Shown here: positions 4,342 to 5,737 of the stretch, piece by piece
How the letters are laid out: every line of letters starts with the position of its first letter
Position numbering within the stretch: the first letter of the stretch is position 1
DNA from: Nitrososphaera_A sp036522495
Lineage (GTDB): Archaea > Thermoproteota > Nitrososphaeria > Nitrososphaerales > Nitrososphaeraceae
DNA: 5,737 bases
Direction of reading: 5' to 3'
NCBI GenBank assembly: GCA_036522495.1
Contig: DATDFS010000139.1
Span: 1 to 5,737 of the forward strand
Position numbers and translations under genes: made by a program
The notes under the pieces: generated by a model
What the model saw: the letters and a program-made list of their open reading frames with translations, nothing else
Databases searched by the model: none
Told to the model about the DNA's origin: nothing

Positions 4342-5737
4342 TTGAAATATTATGTCGGATGTTCAGGATGGAGAAGGCTTGGAGCACATGATGCAGAAAC
4401 GCCCTTCTATCCATCTACGTTGGATACTAAGGATTATCTGCCGTATTATTCAAAAGTTTTTAATTTTGTAGAGGTCGACTTGTCCGGCAGCTCCTATCCT
4501 GCTATAAACAAATCCGCATTCAGAAGATGGACTGCATCAACACCGTCTGATTTTAGGTTCGCCATCAAGATCCCTGGGTGTGTAGTAGAAGACGCCGGCA
4601 TGCATCTTTTAGGGGGTTTTCTTGAGGATCTTGCACCATTGGAAGAAAAGATTCTGGCCATTGTAGTGCCACAGCCTGCCAGTTTGACACTGAAGGATGG
4701 AAGGGACTGGCTTGATGAGATATTGCGAATATGCACATACCATGGATATTCAGTCGCTTTAGAATTTGACCATTATTCATGGTATCAGGATCTGACATAC
4801 CATATGCTGAAGAGGCATAATGCGGCTCTGGTCTGGTCTGATAGTCATAGGTATCCTGTTGTCACTGCTGATTTTCTGTATCTGAGAATAACTGGAAATG
4901 AAAAGAAATGGATAGAAAAAATGAGGGAGAAGGAGTTGGAGGCAACACAAGAGAGGAAAAAGATTGATCCTTCTGGCGGCCTTGATTTTGCAATCATGGT
5001 TGTGGACAGGCCATCAAGAGCCAATGCCATCCTAAAGCTGTTAGATCTGCCTGAAAGAACGTACGGTCAGCCACGATGGACGGGAAGAGCCATATTTCAT
5101 GTGGACCTGGACTCATTTTATCCGTCCTGTGAAGAGTTGAGGGATGCCTCATTAGTGGGAAAGGCACACGCGGTAATAATGACCGATCAGGATGATAATA
5201 ACGGCAAGATCACCAAGGGCGCGGTATCGTCCTGTTCTTATGAAGCTAGAAAGTCGGGAGTAAGATCCGCCATGTCACTTTCCAAAGCTTTGGAGCTGTG
5301 TCCAAACCTCATTCTCAAGGCTGTAGATATCCCCTATTACAGACAGGTTTCAAACAAAGTCATGGGCATACTGGAGGAATATGCAGACGTGTTGGAACAA
5401 GCAAGTATCGATGAAGCGTACCTGGACTGTACAAGGAAGGCTGCTGGTGTCCCAGTCATAGAAGACTATGGACAGAAAATAAAAGATGCTATAAAGGAGC
5501 AGTGCAGACTTTCTTGTTCCGTCGGCATTGGACCCACGAAATCCATTGCAAAGATTGCTTCAGACTTCCAAAGGCCAGACGGACTGACCATAGTATACCC
5601 AGATTATGGAAGCAAGTTCTTAGAGCCATTGGAGGTTGGAAGAATATCGGGAATCGGAACGAAGACGCAGGAGATTCTAAAGCAGGAAATGGGGATTAAG
5701 ACCATAGGGCAATTGGCAAAGTACGACGTTCAGAAAC
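4342..5737 (+). CDS. DUF72 (YecE-like) domain fused to a Y-family translesion DNA polymerase (DinB/Dpo4 type), partial at the right edge
   Basis: The frame is open from TTG 4342 to the edge (465 codons). A TGA at 4309-4311 closes it upstream and no ATG or GTG lies before the DUF72 start, so TTG, giving KYYVGCSGW, is the likely start; DUF72 proteins usually begin this way. Residues 1 to about 240 are DUF72: G-x-SGW at 6-10, VEVD at 44-47, FRFAIKIP at 71-78, ALEFDHYSWY at 139-148, TADFLYLRITG at 175-185. The polymerase begins near residue 250 with FHVDLDSFY: D255 is the first metal ligand and Y260 the likely steric gate. YEAR at 300-303 matches the nucleotide-binding Tyr and Arg of the fingers, SIDEAYLD at 355-362 supplies D357/E358, and SVGIGPTKSIAKIASD is the next palm motif. 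ISGIG at 435-439 is the helix-hairpin-helix of the thumb. The little-finger domain lies off the window. The expected role is low-fidelity synthesis past DNA lesions. DUF72 function is unknown. Confidence 0.93.
   Translation, partial: MKYYVGCSGWRRLGAHDAETPFYPSTLDTKDYLPYYSKVFNFVEVDLSGSSYPAINKSAFRRWTASTPSDFRFAIKIPGCVVEDAGMHLLGGFLEDLAPLEEKILAIVVPQPASLTLKDGRDWLDEILRICTYHGYSVALEFDHYSWYQDLTYHMLKRHNAALVWSDSHRYPVVTADFLYLRITGNEKKWIEKMREKELEATQERKKIDPSGGLDFAIMVVDRPSRANAILKLLDLPERTYGQPRWTGRAIFHVDLDSFYPSCEELRDASLVGKAHAVIMTDQDDNNGKITKGAVSSCSYEARKSGVRSAMSLSKALELCPNLILKAVDIPYYRQVSNKVMGILEEYADVLEQASIDEAYLDCTRKAAGVPVIEDYGQKIKDAIKEQCRLSCSVGIGPTKSIAKIASDFQRPDGLTIVYPDYGSKFLEPLEVGRISGIGTKTQEILKQEMGIKTIGQLAKYDVQK

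Noticed and set aside
4494..5030. Minus-strand ORFs opposite the DUF72 domain, and a plus-strand ORF at 5502-5699
   Set aside because: All are out-of-frame shadows of the DUF72-polymerase gene.

Overview
The window looks archaeal, most likely from an ammonia-oxidising soil thaumarchaeon (Nitrososphaeria, Nitrosocosmicus/Nitrososphaera-like). This rests on AT-rich gene deserts, the absence of clear Shine-Dalgarno sites, T-run terminators, small secreted cysteine-pair proteins and a Dpo4-like Y-family polymerase. The assignment is inference from style, with no marker gene present.

Layout. Bases 1-87 hold the apparent C-terminal end of an unidentified gene. Bases 88-552 are an AT-rich desert. 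Bases 553-866 (minus strand) are a decayed small gene that I reconstruct from two frames plus one in-frame TGA. Bases 873-1061 carry a doubtful 62-residue ORF. Bases 1073-2023 encode a complete six-bladed YWTD beta-propeller, visibly GC-richer than its surroundings, broken by a single in-frame TAG exactly where the Trp of its second blade motif should be. Bases 2024-3076 are a desert with relics: a 15-codon Rossmann-type N-terminus, a frameshifted secreted-protein relic and one GC-rich hairpin.

Bases 3077-3538 and 3685-4011 are two tandem paralogues encoding small exported proteins with nearly identical signal-peptide cleavage regions and one or two copies of a cysteine-pair repeat. Each gene is followed by a short hairpin and T-rich tract, and both have TGTACACA just before the start codon.

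From 4342 to the right edge runs the most interesting gene. It is a DUF72 (YecE-like TIM-barrel) domain fused in frame to a Y-family translesion DNA polymerase of the DinB/Dpo4 type. The polymerase catalytic residues are intact, while several residues usually conserved in DUF72 are replaced. It probably starts at a TTG with little or no leader, next to an ATTAA pentanucleotide repeat.

The left half (1-2750) reads as a decaying, partly foreign island. The right half holds living genes: an exported protein pair and a DNA-damage-tolerance enzyme. I see no operon linking them, no tRNA or rRNA, no CRISPR array and no recognisable insertion sequence.
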